DNA of 64,000 nucleotides from Empedobacter falsenii (GTDB taxonomy: Bacteria > Bacteroidota > Bacteroidia > Flavobacteriales > Weeksellaceae): positions 1 to 64,000 of the forward strand of contig NZ_CP040908.1 in assembly GCF_013488205.1 (NCBI RefSeq), given 5' to 3'. A program made the translations under genes and the position numbers. The notes under the pieces were generated by a model, which saw only the letters and a list, made by a program, of their open reading frames with translations, was not told the origin of the DNA and searched no databases. Below, one piece after another: positions 16,180 through 24,379 of this stretch (the stretch's first letter is position 1; every line of letters starts with the position of its first letter).

Positions 16180-18294
16180 ATGAAAAAAACTGCTTTTATT
16201 TTATTTAATGTTGCCCTTATGGTAGGAGTGAATGCACAGAGTTATAAGAAAAAGTATCCAGATACAAAAAAAATTGATCATGTTGATACGTATTTTGGAG
16301 AGAATGTACAAGATCCATATCGTTGGTTGGAAGACGATTTGTCTGAGGATACTAAGAAATGGGTGATCGAACAAAATAAAGCAACTTATGCTTATTTGAA
16401 TGAAATTCCGTTACGTACACAATTGAAAAAATCGTTGACGGATATCTGGAATTACGAGAAAATTTCAACGCCTTTTAAAGAAGGAGATTATACATATTAC
16501 TACAAAAATGATGGTTTACAACAACACTCTGTTTTGTACCGTAAATTAGGTGAAAACGGAACAGAAGAAATTTTCTTAGATCCGAATAAATTCTCTAAAG
16601 ATGGTTCTGTTTCTTTGGCTGATGTTAGCTTTTCTAAAGATGGAAGTCTAGTTGCCTATTCTATTTCAGAAGGTGGATCAGATTGGAGAAAAGTAATTGT
16701 TCTGAACGCAAAAGACAAAACACAAGTTGGAGAAACATTGATTGATGTTAAATTCTCTGGAACAGCTTGGAAAGGAAACGACGGTTTCTATTATTCTTCT
16801 TATGATAAACCAAAAGGATCTGAATTATCAGAAAAAACAGATCAACACAAATTATATTACCACAAATTAGGAACGGCTCAGAAAAAAGATCAATTGATTT
16901 TTGGGGGAGCAGAAACACCTCGTCGCTATGTTGGTGCTTATTTGACAGATGATGAACGTTTCTTAATTATATCTGCAGCTAACACAACAACTGGAAATGA
17001 GTTGTATTATCAAGATTTGTCTCAAGTAAATAGTCCAATCAAAACGATTGTGAATAATTTTGACACAAATACTTCTGTGATTGATAATGATGGAGAGACT
17101 TTCTACATTTTTACAAATAACAAAGCTCCAAACAATAAAGTAGTTAAAGCAACTATTTCTGATTTGAGCGAAGCTGCATGGAAAACAGTTATTCCAGAAA
17201 CTGAAAATGTATTATCTGTTTCTACAGGAGGAGGTTATTTATTTGCTAAATACTTAAAAGATGCAATTTCGGTTGTGGAGCAATACAAATATGATGGATC
17301 AAAAGTCCGTCAAATTACATTGCCTGGAGTTGGTTCTGCATCAGGATTTGGAGGAAAAAAATCAGAGAAAGAAATCTATTTCGGATTTTCAAATTATATC
17401 ACACCTTCAACAAGTTACAAATACAATGTAGAAACGGGTTCTTCGGATGTTTACATTAAACCAAATGTGAAATTTAATTCAGATGATTATATTTCTGAAC
17501 AAGTTTTTTATACGTCAAAAGATGGAACAAAAGTTCCGATGATTATTACGTATAAAAAAGGATTGAAGAAAAATGGTAAAAATCCTACAATCGTTTACGG
17601 ATATGGAGGATTCAACATTAGTTTAACACCAGGATTTAGTCCAGCAACTGCAGCTTGGATTGAAAATGGTGGAGTTTACGCTGTTCCAAACTTACGTGGA
17701 GGTGGAGAATATGGTAAAAAATGGCACGATGGAGGTCGTCAATTCAATAAATTGAATGTTTTTAATGATTTCATTGCTGCTGCAGAATATTTACAGAAAA
17801 ACAATTACACTTCACCAGATTTTACTGCATTATCAGGAGGATCTAATGGAGGTTTATTAGTTGGAGCAACAGAAACAATTAATCCAAAAATAGCAAAAGT
17901 AGCATTGCCTGCGGTTGGTGTTTTAGATATGTTACGTTATCATACGTTTACTGCTGGTGCAGGTTGGGGTTATGATTATGGAACAGCTGATGATAGTAAA
18001 GAAATGTTCGAGTATTTGAAAGGATATTCACCAGTTCACAATGTAAAAGAAGGAACATGTTATCCTGCTACATTAGTCACAACAGGAGATCATGATGATC
18101 GTGTAGTTCCTGCGCATTCGTACAAGTTTGCGGCTAATTTACAAGCGAAACAAGCATGTGATAATCCAGTTTTAATCAGAATTGAAACAAAAGCTGGTCA
18201 CGGAGCAGGTCGTTCGACAGAAGTTGTGATCAATGAAACAGCTGATAAATATGCGTTCACTTTATGGAACATGGGAATCAAAAAATTGAAATAA
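16180..18294 (+). CDS. Prolyl oligopeptidase (S9A), exported
   Basis: The 704-residue precursor carries a signal peptide (about 1-20, ending VNAQ) and is expected in the periplasm or secreted. The N-terminal part (about 21-75) and C-terminal third form the alpha/beta hydrolase, with a seven-bladed propeller between. The nucleophile is S555 in SGGSNGGLL, the acid lies in GDHDDRVVP and the histidine in KAGHGAGRS. Length and sequence closely follow the 705-residue prolyl endopeptidase of Elizabethkingia meningoseptica, which cleaves after proline in short peptides. It is a single gene followed by the conserved terminator unit of the next gene. Confidence 0.94.
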   Translation: MKKTAFILFNVALMVGVNAQSYKKKYPDTKKIDHVDTYFGENVQDPYRWLEDDLSEDTKKWVIEQNKATYAYLNEIPLRTQLKKSLTDIWNYEKISTPFKEGDYTYYYKNDGLQQHSVLYRKLGENGTEEIFLDPNKFSKDGSVSLADVSFSKDGSLVAYSISEGGSDWRKVIVLNAKDKTQVGETLIDVKFSGTAWKGNDGFYYSSYDKPKGSELSEKTDQHKLYYHKLGTAQKKDQLIFGGAETPRRYVGAYLTDDERFLIISAANTTTGNELYYQDLSQVNSPIKTIVNNFDTNTSVIDNDGETFYIFTNNKAPNNKVVKATISDLSEAAWKTVIPETENVLSVSTGGGYLFAKYLKDAISVVEQYKYDGSKVRQITLPGVGSASGFGGKKSEKEIYFGFSNYITPSTSYKYNVETGSSDVYIKPNVKFNSDDYISEQVFYTSKDGTKVPMIITYKKGLKKNGKNPTIVYGYGGFNISLTPGFSPATAAWIENGGVYAVPNLRGGGEYGKKWHDGGRQFNKLNVFNDFIAAAEYLQKNNYTSPDFTALSGGSNGGLLVGATETINPKIAKVALPAVGVLDMLRYHTFTAGAGWGYDYGTADDSKEMFEYLKGYSPVHNVKEGTCYPATLVTTGDHDDRVVPAHSYKFAANLQAKQACDNPVLIRIETKAGHGAGRSTEVVINETADKYAFTLWNMGIKKLK

Positions 18295-18323
18295 AAGATT
18301 AATTCAATTCAATCAATAAACTC

Positions 18324-18392
18324 AAAATCCATCTGAATATTCAGGTGGATTTTTTAATTTTATCCAAAATATAATCGAATGAAAAAATTATT
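18324..18392 (+). repeat. Conserved terminator/leader unit, copy 1
   Basis: These 69 bases hold a terminator hairpin (AAATCCATCTGA...TCAGGTGGATTT), a short AT-rich leader and the first codons of the gene at 18379. They match 19242-19310 at all but one position, while the two genes that follow are strongly diverged. Confidence 0.85.
18325..18355 (+). terminator. Terminator after the prolyl oligopeptidase gene
   Basis: AAATCCATCTGAA and TTCAGGTGGATTT form a stem with one wobble pair, followed by six T. Confidence 0.8.
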
Positions 18393-19224
18393 AACACTAT
18401 TTATTTTATGCTCTACTTTTTCTTTTGGACAGTATATTAAAAAAGCAACTTTAGTTTTATCAGACGGAAAAAAAATGGAAGTTGAAGATGTTTTTTATGG
18501 AGATAAAGTTTATGAATATAAACTTAAAATGAATAAGTCTTCTAATCAAGCAATAATAAAAGAAGATGTTTCTGAAATTATTTTTGATTCTATTGATTTT
18601 ATTAATAAAGTGGATCAAAATACTTATACCGAAATAAAGGATAAATATTATGAAAATGATTTACCTGAAGGTATTTATGAAACAATTGATGATTTTTATA
18701 AAAAAAATCCTTCCTCAACAAAAAAGATTGTTGGAAGAGAAGAAGGTCAAAAATATTATGATAATCCAAAAGACTTAATGGCTTTTAAATATGTTGGAAG
18801 TGATGATATTTTAAGAAATACTTTTGCAGTTGTTTACAAAGGAAATCTTTACTTAAGCATAAAAGCATCTAATAAAAACGAAGCGAAGGAAATGAAAGGT
18901 GGTTTTATGATAGATTATTCAAAAAACTATTTCTTAAAAGTAAAGTTTGCAAATTCGGATTATTTTTACAGCGAAATATCTGCTATTCCTTCAGGTGAAG
19001 CAATTACAAAAATGGCTGTAGGAAATTATTATGGAGCACCTTATAGGTTAAAATATATTTTGTATCCTTTTATTTTATTAAATAATGAACAAAAATTTTA
19101 TGCTGTAAAAAACTGTAAGAGATTTAATGAATATTTTGAAAATAAATTGAATAAAAGGATTCCTTGTGAAAAGGATAATGATTTTTTAGATGATGTAAGA
19201 AAACTGATGATTTCGCAAGAATAA
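18379..19224 (+). CDS. Secreted protein of unknown function, paralogue 1
   Basis: A 281-residue protein with a signal peptide (MKKLLTLFILCSTFSFGQ). I do not recognise a family. The mature N terminus (YIKKATLVLSDG, then DVFYGDKVYEYKLKM and EIIFDSIDF) parallels the next gene's product (YISKAKITSKS, DVKYINDG, LVYDSENL), and both share DLPEGIYETIDDF/YPDGVYVTKDDF and a late FYAVKNC/EILSKC cysteine region, so the two arose by tandem duplication. It is rich in Lys, Tyr and Asp, with no membrane segment after the signal. It begins inside the conserved 69-bp unit. Confidence 0.75.
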   Translation: MKKLLTLFILCSTFSFGQYIKKATLVLSDGKKMEVEDVFYGDKVYEYKLKMNKSSNQAIIKEDVSEIIFDSIDFINKVDQNTYTEIKDKYYENDLPEGIYETIDDFYKKNPSSTKKIVGREEGQKYYDNPKDLMAFKYVGSDDILRNTFAVVYKGNLYLSIKASNKNEAKEMKGGFMIDYSKNYFLKVKFANSDYFYSEISAIPSGEAITKMAVGNYYGAPYRLKYILYPFILLNNEQKFYAVKNCKRFNEYFENKLNKRIPCEKDNDFLDDVRKLMISQE

Positions 19225-19241
19225 ACAATTATAATAACCCT

Positions 19242-19310
19242 AAAATCCATCTGATTATTCAGGTGGATTTTTTAATTTTATCCAAAATATAATCGAATGA
19301 AAAAATTATT
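19242..19310 (+). repeat. Conserved terminator/leader unit, copy 2
   Basis: This is the second copy of the 69-bp unit at 18324-18392, with a single A/T difference inside the hairpin loop region. It again places a terminator 55 bases before an ATG. Confidence 0.85.
19243..19273 (+). terminator. Terminator after secreted paralogue 1
   Basis: AAATCCATCTGA and TCAGGTGGATTT form the same stem as the upstream copy, followed by six T. Confidence 0.8.
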
Positions 19311-20217
19311 TACTCTACTTGCCTTATGTTCTACTTTTGTTTTTGGGCAATATATATCGAAAGCGAAAATAACTTCTAAAAGCACAAATAATTCTTTTGA
19401 AATAAGAGATGTAAAATACATTAATGATGGAAAAGGATTACAATTCAAAACAGATTTATCAAAAAATACTTTCGCGGTAGTTAGAGTAAAAGATTTCGAT
19501 TTGGTTTATGATTCTGAAAATTTGTCTAAAAATATTCCTGAAATAAAAGGTGTGTTTAGCAAAGAATCTTTTAGTTATCCTGATGGAGTTTATGTGACAA
19601 AAGACGATTTTGTTTCCAAGAATGTAGAAAGTAAAGCATTTGAAATGAAGCCAAATCTTTATGCGGATTTGTTTGAACAATCGGCAGATTTGGTTAATTT
19701 TTATGATACAAAAGGAAAATTTCCTGAATTTCAACAACGAGATTATTTTGCAATTGTGCGAAATGGAGATGTTTATTTTAATGTAAAAGAGATAAAAAAG
19801 ATTGCAAAAGATAAAAAAATCTTGTTAGCGAAAGAGATTCCAAACTTTGCTTATGTTAGAGTAAAAGCAGGATCAGATCATCATTTGTACATGGAATTGC
19901 CAAAATCACAACAAAATAATGGCTATTTAATGATGTTTGGAATTGCTGGAGCAATTGCTTCGACTGTTTTAGATACGAAGGATGTTCCAGAAGGTTATTC
20001 AGAAAATTATATCAATCTTGTGAAAGAAGGAATTATAACTTTTAATACAAATGATTATAAAGGAATTATTTTTGATACAAAAAATAAAGAATTTGAAATA
20101 CTGTCGAAATGTTCTGATTTAAATAGTTATGTGACGAAATATAATTCAGAGTTTAATTTAGATTGTAAGGCAGATTATTCTATAGATAAACAAAGAGAAA
20201 TATTAAATAACCTTTAA
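19297..20217 (+). CDS. Secreted protein of unknown function, paralogue 2
   Basis: This 306-residue protein with a signal peptide (MKKLFTLLALCSTFVFGQ) is a diverged tandem copy of the preceding gene's product. Beyond the signal only scattered positions agree, with YPDGVYVTKDDFVSKN and YFAIVRNGDVYFNVKE the clearest matching blocks. A hydrophobic stretch NGYLMMFGIAGAIASTVLD (about 208-226) is absent from its partner and might insert in a membrane. The next gene starts only 10 bases downstream, so the alcohol dehydrogenase may be read from the same message. The function is unknown. Confidence 0.75.
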   Translation: MKKLFTLLALCSTFVFGQYISKAKITSKSTNNSFEIRDVKYINDGKGLQFKTDLSKNTFAVVRVKDFDLVYDSENLSKNIPEIKGVFSKESFSYPDGVYVTKDDFVSKNVESKAFEMKPNLYADLFEQSADLVNFYDTKGKFPEFQQRDYFAIVRNGDVYFNVKEIKKIAKDKKILLAKEIPNFAYVRVKAGSDHHLYMELPKSQQNNGYLMMFGIAGAIASTVLDTKDVPEGYSENYINLVKEGIITFNTNDYKGIIFDTKNKEFEILSKCSDLNSYVTKYNSEFNLDCKADYSIDKQREILNNL

Positions 20218-20227
20218 TAAATATAAA

Positions 20228-21277
20228 ATGAGTACAAAAACATATGCAGCGTTCAATGAAACTGATCCATTAGCGCCACACACAATAGAACGTAGACATT
20301 TACACGCGAAGGATATTTTTATCGATATCGAGTATTGTGGGGTTTGTCACAGCGATATTCACACTGCGAAAGGAGATTGGGGAAAACCAAATTATCCGGT
20401 TGTTCCTGGGCACGAAATCATTGGTCGAGTAAAAGAAGTAGGTTCTGAAGTTACGAAATTCAAAGTTGGAGATTTGGTTGGAGTAGGTTGTATGGTAGAG
20501 TCTTGTCAACATTGTCATTCTTGCGACGAAGGTTTAGAGCAGTATTGTGAAAATGGTTTTACAGGAACGTATAATTCTAAAAACTCGAAACATGGCGGAA
20601 TTACTTACGGTGGTTATGCAGAAAACATTGTGGTAGAAGAAGATTTTGTGCTTCACGTACCTGAAAATATCGATGTAAAAGCTGCTGCGCCATTGTTGTG
20701 TGCGGGAATTACAACTTGGTCTCCTTTGCGTCACTGGAATGTAAAAGCGGGCGATAAAGTAGGGGTAATCGGTCTTGGAGGTTTAGGACATATGGGTGTT
20801 AAATTTGCAAAAGCAATGGGTGCACATGTTGTAATGATTACAACTTCTGAGTCGAAAGGTGAAGATGCAAAGAAACTTGGAGCTGATGAGGTTTTGATTT
20901 CGAAAGATGCAACACAAATGAAAGCGCATGCAAATTCATTCGATTTTTTATTGAATACAATCCCTGTGAAACATGATGTTAATCCATATTTACAATTATT
21001 AAAATTAGATAAAACAATGTGTATGGTGGGTGCTATTGAGCCTTTAGATGCTGTTCACGGAGGTTTATTGATTATGAAACGTCGTAATTTGGCAGGATCT
21101 TTAATTGGAGGAATCAAGGAAACACAAGAAATGTTAGATTTTTGTGGAGAACACAATATTGTATCTGATGTAGAAATGATCGATATTCAAAACATTAATA
21201 CAGCTTACGAGCGAATGATGAAATCGGATGTGAAATATCGTTTTGTGATTGATATCAAATCATTGAAAGAATCTTAA
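20228..21277 (+). CDS. Zinc-dependent NAD(P)-alcohol dehydrogenase (YahK/cinnamyl alcohol dehydrogenase type)
   Basis: The 349-residue cytoplasmic enzyme has the medium-chain dehydrogenase layout: catalytic zinc ligands in CGVCHSDIH and GHEIIG, four structural-zinc cysteines in the C..CH.C....QYC segment (about 92-108), and a Rossmann fold starting GVIGLGGLGHMGVK near 178. Relatives such as E. coli YahK reduce a broad range of aldehydes with NADPH. It sits 10 bases after secreted paralogue 2 and is closed by a strong terminator. The physiological substrate is unknown. Confidence 0.9.
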   Translation: MSTKTYAAFNETDPLAPHTIERRHLHAKDIFIDIEYCGVCHSDIHTAKGDWGKPNYPVVPGHEIIGRVKEVGSEVTKFKVGDLVGVGCMVESCQHCHSCDEGLEQYCENGFTGTYNSKNSKHGGITYGGYAENIVVEEDFVLHVPENIDVKAAAPLLCAGITTWSPLRHWNVKAGDKVGVIGLGGLGHMGVKFAKAMGAHVVMITTSESKGEDAKKLGADEVLISKDATQMKAHANSFDFLLNTIPVKHDVNPYLQLLKLDKTMCMVGAIEPLDAVHGGLLIMKRRNLAGSLIGGIKETQEMLDFCGEHNIVSDVEMIDIQNINTAYERMMKSDVKYRFVIDIKSLKES

Positions 21278-21292
21278 TTTAGATATAAAAAT

Positions 21293-21323
21293 AAAAAAAT
21301 CCGCTCATTAAGCGGATTTTTTT
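21293..21323. terminator. Bidirectional terminator between adh and the small lipoprotein genes
   Basis: AATCCGCT and AGCGGATT close a five-base loop and are flanked by seven A and a T run. The stem recurs after pgi (33314-33342). Confidence 0.85.
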
Positions 21324-21339
21324 ATTGAGTTTTCAAGTT

Positions 21340-21561
21340 CTATTTCGCAACAGAATCTTTTGTTGTTTCTGCTGGATTTACAGTTTTCGAAGAATCTACC
21401 GTAACTCCTTCTACAGAATCTGCCGCAGGAATTTCAGCTTTTTCAACACTTACAGAATCCTCAGCAACTGTTGTTGGCTCTCCAATACTTTTTGCCTCTT
21501 GTTTACAAGAAATTGCTGTGAAAGAAATCGCTGCAAAAGCGAATAACGCTAATTTTTTCAT
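21340..21561 (-). CDS. Small DSV-rich lipoprotein (73 aa)
   Basis: A 73-residue precursor with a lipoprotein signal (lipobox TAISC, C19). The mature part is short, acidic, low-complexity and contains several DSV/DSS tripeptides, so it is likely disordered and anchored in the envelope. It is the downstream member of a tandem pair on the minus strand and shares the MKKLAL start with its neighbour. No function is known. Confidence 0.65.
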   Translation of the reverse strand: MKKLALFAFAAISFTAISCKQEAKSIGEPTTVAEDSVSVEKAEIPAADSVEGVTVDSSKTVNPAETTKDSVAK

Positions 21562-21591
21562 TTGATTTTTTTGTTTAATCTATTCTACAAA

Positions 21592-21849
21592 TTATTTTTT
21601 CTCTGTTGTTGTAGTCGTAGTTGTTTCAACTTTTACAGGAGTTTCTTTTACAACTTCCGAATCTTTGATCACAACAGAATCTTTTCCTACAGAATCAAAT
21701 TTTACTGAATCTTCGATTGTTGTAATTGTGTCATTTTTTACTTCTGTTTCAGTTTTTGTTTCTTTCGATCCAAATAAATTACAAGATGTTAAACCAAATG
21801 CAGTTCCGATTACTCCTAATACGATTACGTTTAATGCTAATTTTTTCAT
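21592..21849 (-). CDS. Small DSV-rich lipoprotein (85 aa)
   Basis: The 85-residue precursor has a lipobox GLTSC (C23), followed by an acidic, Thr/Val/Asp-rich tail with repeated DSV and a run of threonines before the final EKK. It precedes the related 73-residue lipoprotein gene by 30 bases; the two were probably duplicated and are co-transcribed from a TAACTTTG box at 21917-21924. The codon-simple tail looks prone to slippage. No function is known. Confidence 0.65.
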   Translation of the reverse strand: MKKLALNVIVLGVIGTAFGLTSCNLFGSKETKTETEVKNDTITTIEDSVKFDSVGKDSVVIKDSEVVKETPVKVETTTTTTTEKK

Positions 21850-22156
21850 AACTTTAATTTTTTAAATGTTTAATTGATTTTTTGTTTTTGTTGATTTTTC
21901 AATCATTTTGTTGAACCAAAGTTAAGCTGACATCAAAGTTTTTCGAAGCAAAATAGTTGTAAGATGATTGTAATCCAATCATCGAATATTCAACAAATGT
22001 TTTACAACAAAATAAATCATTTAACAACGCATTAATAAAGAAATACAACTCAACATATCAAAAAAATTATTTTATTTGTAGTTGTATTAAAAGACAATTT
22101 GTAAAATCGAAATTATTTTACAAAATACTGAAAACCAACTTTATAAATTTTATTTT
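21850..22156. other. 307-bp divergent promoter region with several inverted repeats
   Basis: No gene is visible. It carries four inverted repeats: GATGATTG/CAATCATC (21963-21983), GTTGTAA/TTACAAC (21956-22008), AATACAACT/AGTTGTATT (22042-22088) and TTTGTAAAAT/ATTTTACAAA (22098-22124), built around recurring TTGTA/TACAA steps, plus a minus-strand -7 box. Confidence 0.6.
21917..21924 (-). promoter_or_regulatory. -7 element (TAACTTTG) for the two small lipoprotein genes
   Basis: TAACTTTG on the minus strand matches TAnnTTTG, about 68 bases before the first ATG. The nearest well-placed TTG is 24 bases upstream, slightly too far. Confidence 0.4.
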
Positions 22157-23239
22157 TTGAGCAAATTTACAGATATAGAAATTTTCGAAATTCTGAAAAA
22201 AACGATTTCAAATCGATTTTTAGAAGAAAATTCTGCTCAATCCGAAAATATCTCCGATTGGAAGGGGCAAGAAATTACATCTTTCCAAGACGATTTATTC
22301 AATAAAACCAGATCTACCGTTAGCGAAAAGTGGTTTTATACGTATTTTAAGTCAGATTTTAAGAAGCTTCCGCGTATTGATATGCTCAATCTTTTGGCGC
22401 AATATTGTGGATATAAAAATTGGGCACACTTTCTTAATGTTCAAAAAATAGAACATTTTGGTCCAAATAAAGCTGAAGAATCGACGATTGAAGCAACAGA
22501 AAACGAAAATTTTTCATCAGAACATATAACTCCAGAAGAATCTGAAGTAGAGATTCCAGTAGAAGTTAAACTATCAACAGAAAAAGAAATAATTCCTGCA
22601 AAAGAGGAAACTGTTAAAACAAAATCTAAGCTAAAATTGATCTCGATAATAGCTGCAGCAATTGTTTTATTGAGCGGAATTGGCGCAACTATTTATTATT
22701 CAATTTTTGGTCAGCGCGAATACGAATTTTGTTTTGTAGACTCGGACAGACAAGCTGCAATTACCAATTCTGTTGAGGTTACAATTATTAGAGATGGTTT
22801 TACACCACTTTATTTATCGACCAAAACAGGTTGTATCAAATTTGAATCGCAAAAAGATACAATCAAGATGTTTGTGAGTTCGCCTTACTATAAACAAGAT
22901 ACGTTTAAGGTTAATTTACATCAATATAATCAGCCTGAAAAGCTATTGTTAGAGCCAGATGATTATAAGATTATGCTGTATTATTATTCGAATTCAGCAA
23001 AAGATTTGAAACAACGAATTTCTAAGCTAAATCAAATGATTGCAGATGATGCGTTGATTTATCAAGTGTATGACAATGATTTTTTTGGTGTAGAGATTCT
23101 TTCGAAACAACAATATATCAATTTAGTTACAATGCCTACGACGTCATTAAAGAATTTTTCTTTGATCGAATCGGAAAGGAAAAATGGAAAAATTGTGAAA
23201 TTAAAATTTAAAATCCAGCAAGATGAGAACGATAAGTAA
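22157..23239 (+). CDS. Membrane-anchored protein with cytoplasmic N-terminal domain, unknown function
   Basis: The 360-residue product starts at TTG 22157 (MSKFTDIEIFEIL); no ATG is available until about residue 75, within a conserved-looking block. The N-terminal part (about 1-95) includes EKWFYTYFKS and LPRIDMLNLLAQYCGYKNWAHFL, a domain I have met repeatedly in Bacteroidota proteins without a known role. A Glu/Lys-rich linker leads to one membrane helix (about 155-177), then a periplasmic domain of about 180 residues. It overlaps the next lipoprotein gene by 17 bp, so the two products probably act together at the inner membrane and periplasm. Confidence 0.7.
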   Translation: MSKFTDIEIFEILKKTISNRFLEENSAQSENISDWKGQEITSFQDDLFNKTRSTVSEKWFYTYFKSDFKKLPRIDMLNLLAQYCGYKNWAHFLNVQKIEHFGPNKAEESTIEATENENFSSEHITPEESEVEIPVEVKLSTEKEIIPAKEETVKTKSKLKLISIIAAAIVLLSGIGATIYYSIFGQREYEFCFVDSDRQAAITNSVEVTIIRDGFTPLYLSTKTGCIKFESQKDTIKMFVSSPYYKQDTFKVNLHQYNQPEKLLLEPDDYKIMLYYYSNSAKDLKQRISKLNQMIADDALIYQVYDNDFFGVEILSKQQYINLVTMPTTSLKNFSLIESERKNGKIVKLKFKIQQDENDK

Positions 23240-23852
23240 AATAGTTCAGTTTAGCATGATATTGCTGATGAGTGTTTGGATGATATTTTCGTGCAAAGAC
23301 GATAAATATAAAGGAGATTACAACCCAGAAGCGATAAAAGGTTACAAAAACGAGGCATCGACAGTAAGTAATAAAATGGATTCTGTGGAAGCTGTAAATT
23401 TTATTGCAAAGCAGAAGTTGCGTGAGTTTTTTGAGCTTTCGGCGTTGGCATCTAATACCAATGATACGGTTGTTGATAGTTTGTTGAGAGATCAATTGTT
23501 GTCTTATTTTCCTAAAAAAGATACGACCGAAATATTTTCGTTGTTGAGAGAGCTTCGTTCGAAAAAAGTAACATTTACTTCCGTTTCTAAATTTGCAATT
23601 TTACCAAAAGATTCGATTACACCCGATTCTATCAAGCGAATTGCGTATACAATTAATTATTTCAATTCGGATAAAAAGTTAATCGAAACCAATAATCATG
23701 TTGGTGTATTTGTGTTAAAACAAGAGCCGATCAAATTTCAACGAGAGTTTAAATTCTATTTTAGAACATTAAATGATAAAAAAGACTCGATTCAGAAAGA
23801 TTCAATCCCATCTGGAGTAATACAAAAGTCAAGAGGAAAATCGCCGAAATAG
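23223..23852 (+). CDS. Lipoprotein of unknown function, partner of the upstream membrane protein
   Basis: A 209-residue precursor with a lipoprotein signal (lipobox MIFSC, about C24) starting inside the last codons of the preceding gene. The mature protein contains a helical, charged region (about 45-100) and a beta-rich second half; no family is recognised. Its last 61 bases overlap, tail to tail, the folate cyclo-ligase gene, and its transcription terminator lies within that opposite gene. The coupling implies a shared role with the membrane-anchored partner. Confidence 0.7.
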   Translation: MRTISKIVQFSMILLMSVWMIFSCKDDKYKGDYNPEAIKGYKNEASTVSNKMDSVEAVNFIAKQKLREFFELSALASNTNDTVVDSLLRDQLLSYFPKKDTTEIFSLLRELRSKKVTFTSVSKFAILPKDSITPDSIKRIAYTINYFNSDKKLIETNNHVGVFVLKQEPIKFQREFKFYFRTLNDKKDSIQKDSIPSGVIQKSRGKSPK

Positions 23853-24349
23853 GCGTCTTCAATATATTCAATAGGTCTAAAATAAGTTAGACCTATTTTT
23901 TTGGAATTAGGTCTACATCTTGCCAAAAATTTATCATAATATCCGCCACCGTATCCGACGCGATTTCCTTTTTTATCGGCAACAAACATTGGAATAAAAA
24001 TAACATCAATCGCTTTAGAATCAATTTCTGAATACTGAGTGGGTTCTGGAATTTGAAGTGAATTTAATACCGTTTCGAAACCTTTTTCTACTTTACAATT
24101 AATCATATCATCGCCAACAACCAAAGGCAAAATAACCTCTTTTTGCTGCTGAAATAGCCAATTTATGATTGGATAAGTATTGATTTCGTTATTTTTTTCG
24201 ATAGGTAAGAAAATATGAAATGTCTGATCTGTAGAAAAATCTAAGTGTTTGATGTGTTCAAAAATTTGATCACTCAAGTCATCCACTTCTTCTTTAGTGA
24301 ATGATTTTCTCAACGTTCGGTAATATTTTCTAGCTTCAGATTTTGTCAT
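23792..24349 (-). CDS. 5-formyltetrahydrofolate cyclo-ligase
   Basis: The 185-residue cytoplasmic enzyme converts 5-formyl-THF to 5,10-methenyl-THF using ATP. Typical features are the N-terminal KSEARKYYRTLRKS, the PIEKNNEINTYPI strand and the nucleotide-binding GNRVGYGGGYYDKFLA loop (about 129-144). It lies 30 bases downstream of the radical SAM gene in the same direction. Its 3' end overlaps the convergent lipoprotein gene by 61 bp and, further in, the codons for IGLTYFRPI also form a plus-strand terminator. Confidence 0.92.
   Translation of the reverse strand: MTKSEARKYYRTLRKSFTKEEVDDLSDQIFEHIKHLDFSTDQTFHIFLPIEKNNEINTYPIINWLFQQQKEVILPLVVGDDMINCKVEKGFETVLNSLQIPEPTQYSEIDSKAIDVIFIPMFVADKKGNRVGYGGGYYDKFLARCRPNSKKIGLTYFRPIEYIEDAYFGDFPLDFCITPDGIESF
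23871..23902 (+). terminator. Plus-strand terminator embedded in the folate cyclo-ligase coding sequence
   Basis: ATAGGTCTAA (23871-23880) and TTAGACCTAT (23887-23896) form a perfect 10-bp stem with a six-base loop and seven T. It follows the lipoprotein gene by 18 bases but is read as codons on the other strand. Confidence 0.8.
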
Positions 24350-24379
24350 TTCTTCGTAGTTTGATACGAAGTTAAGATC

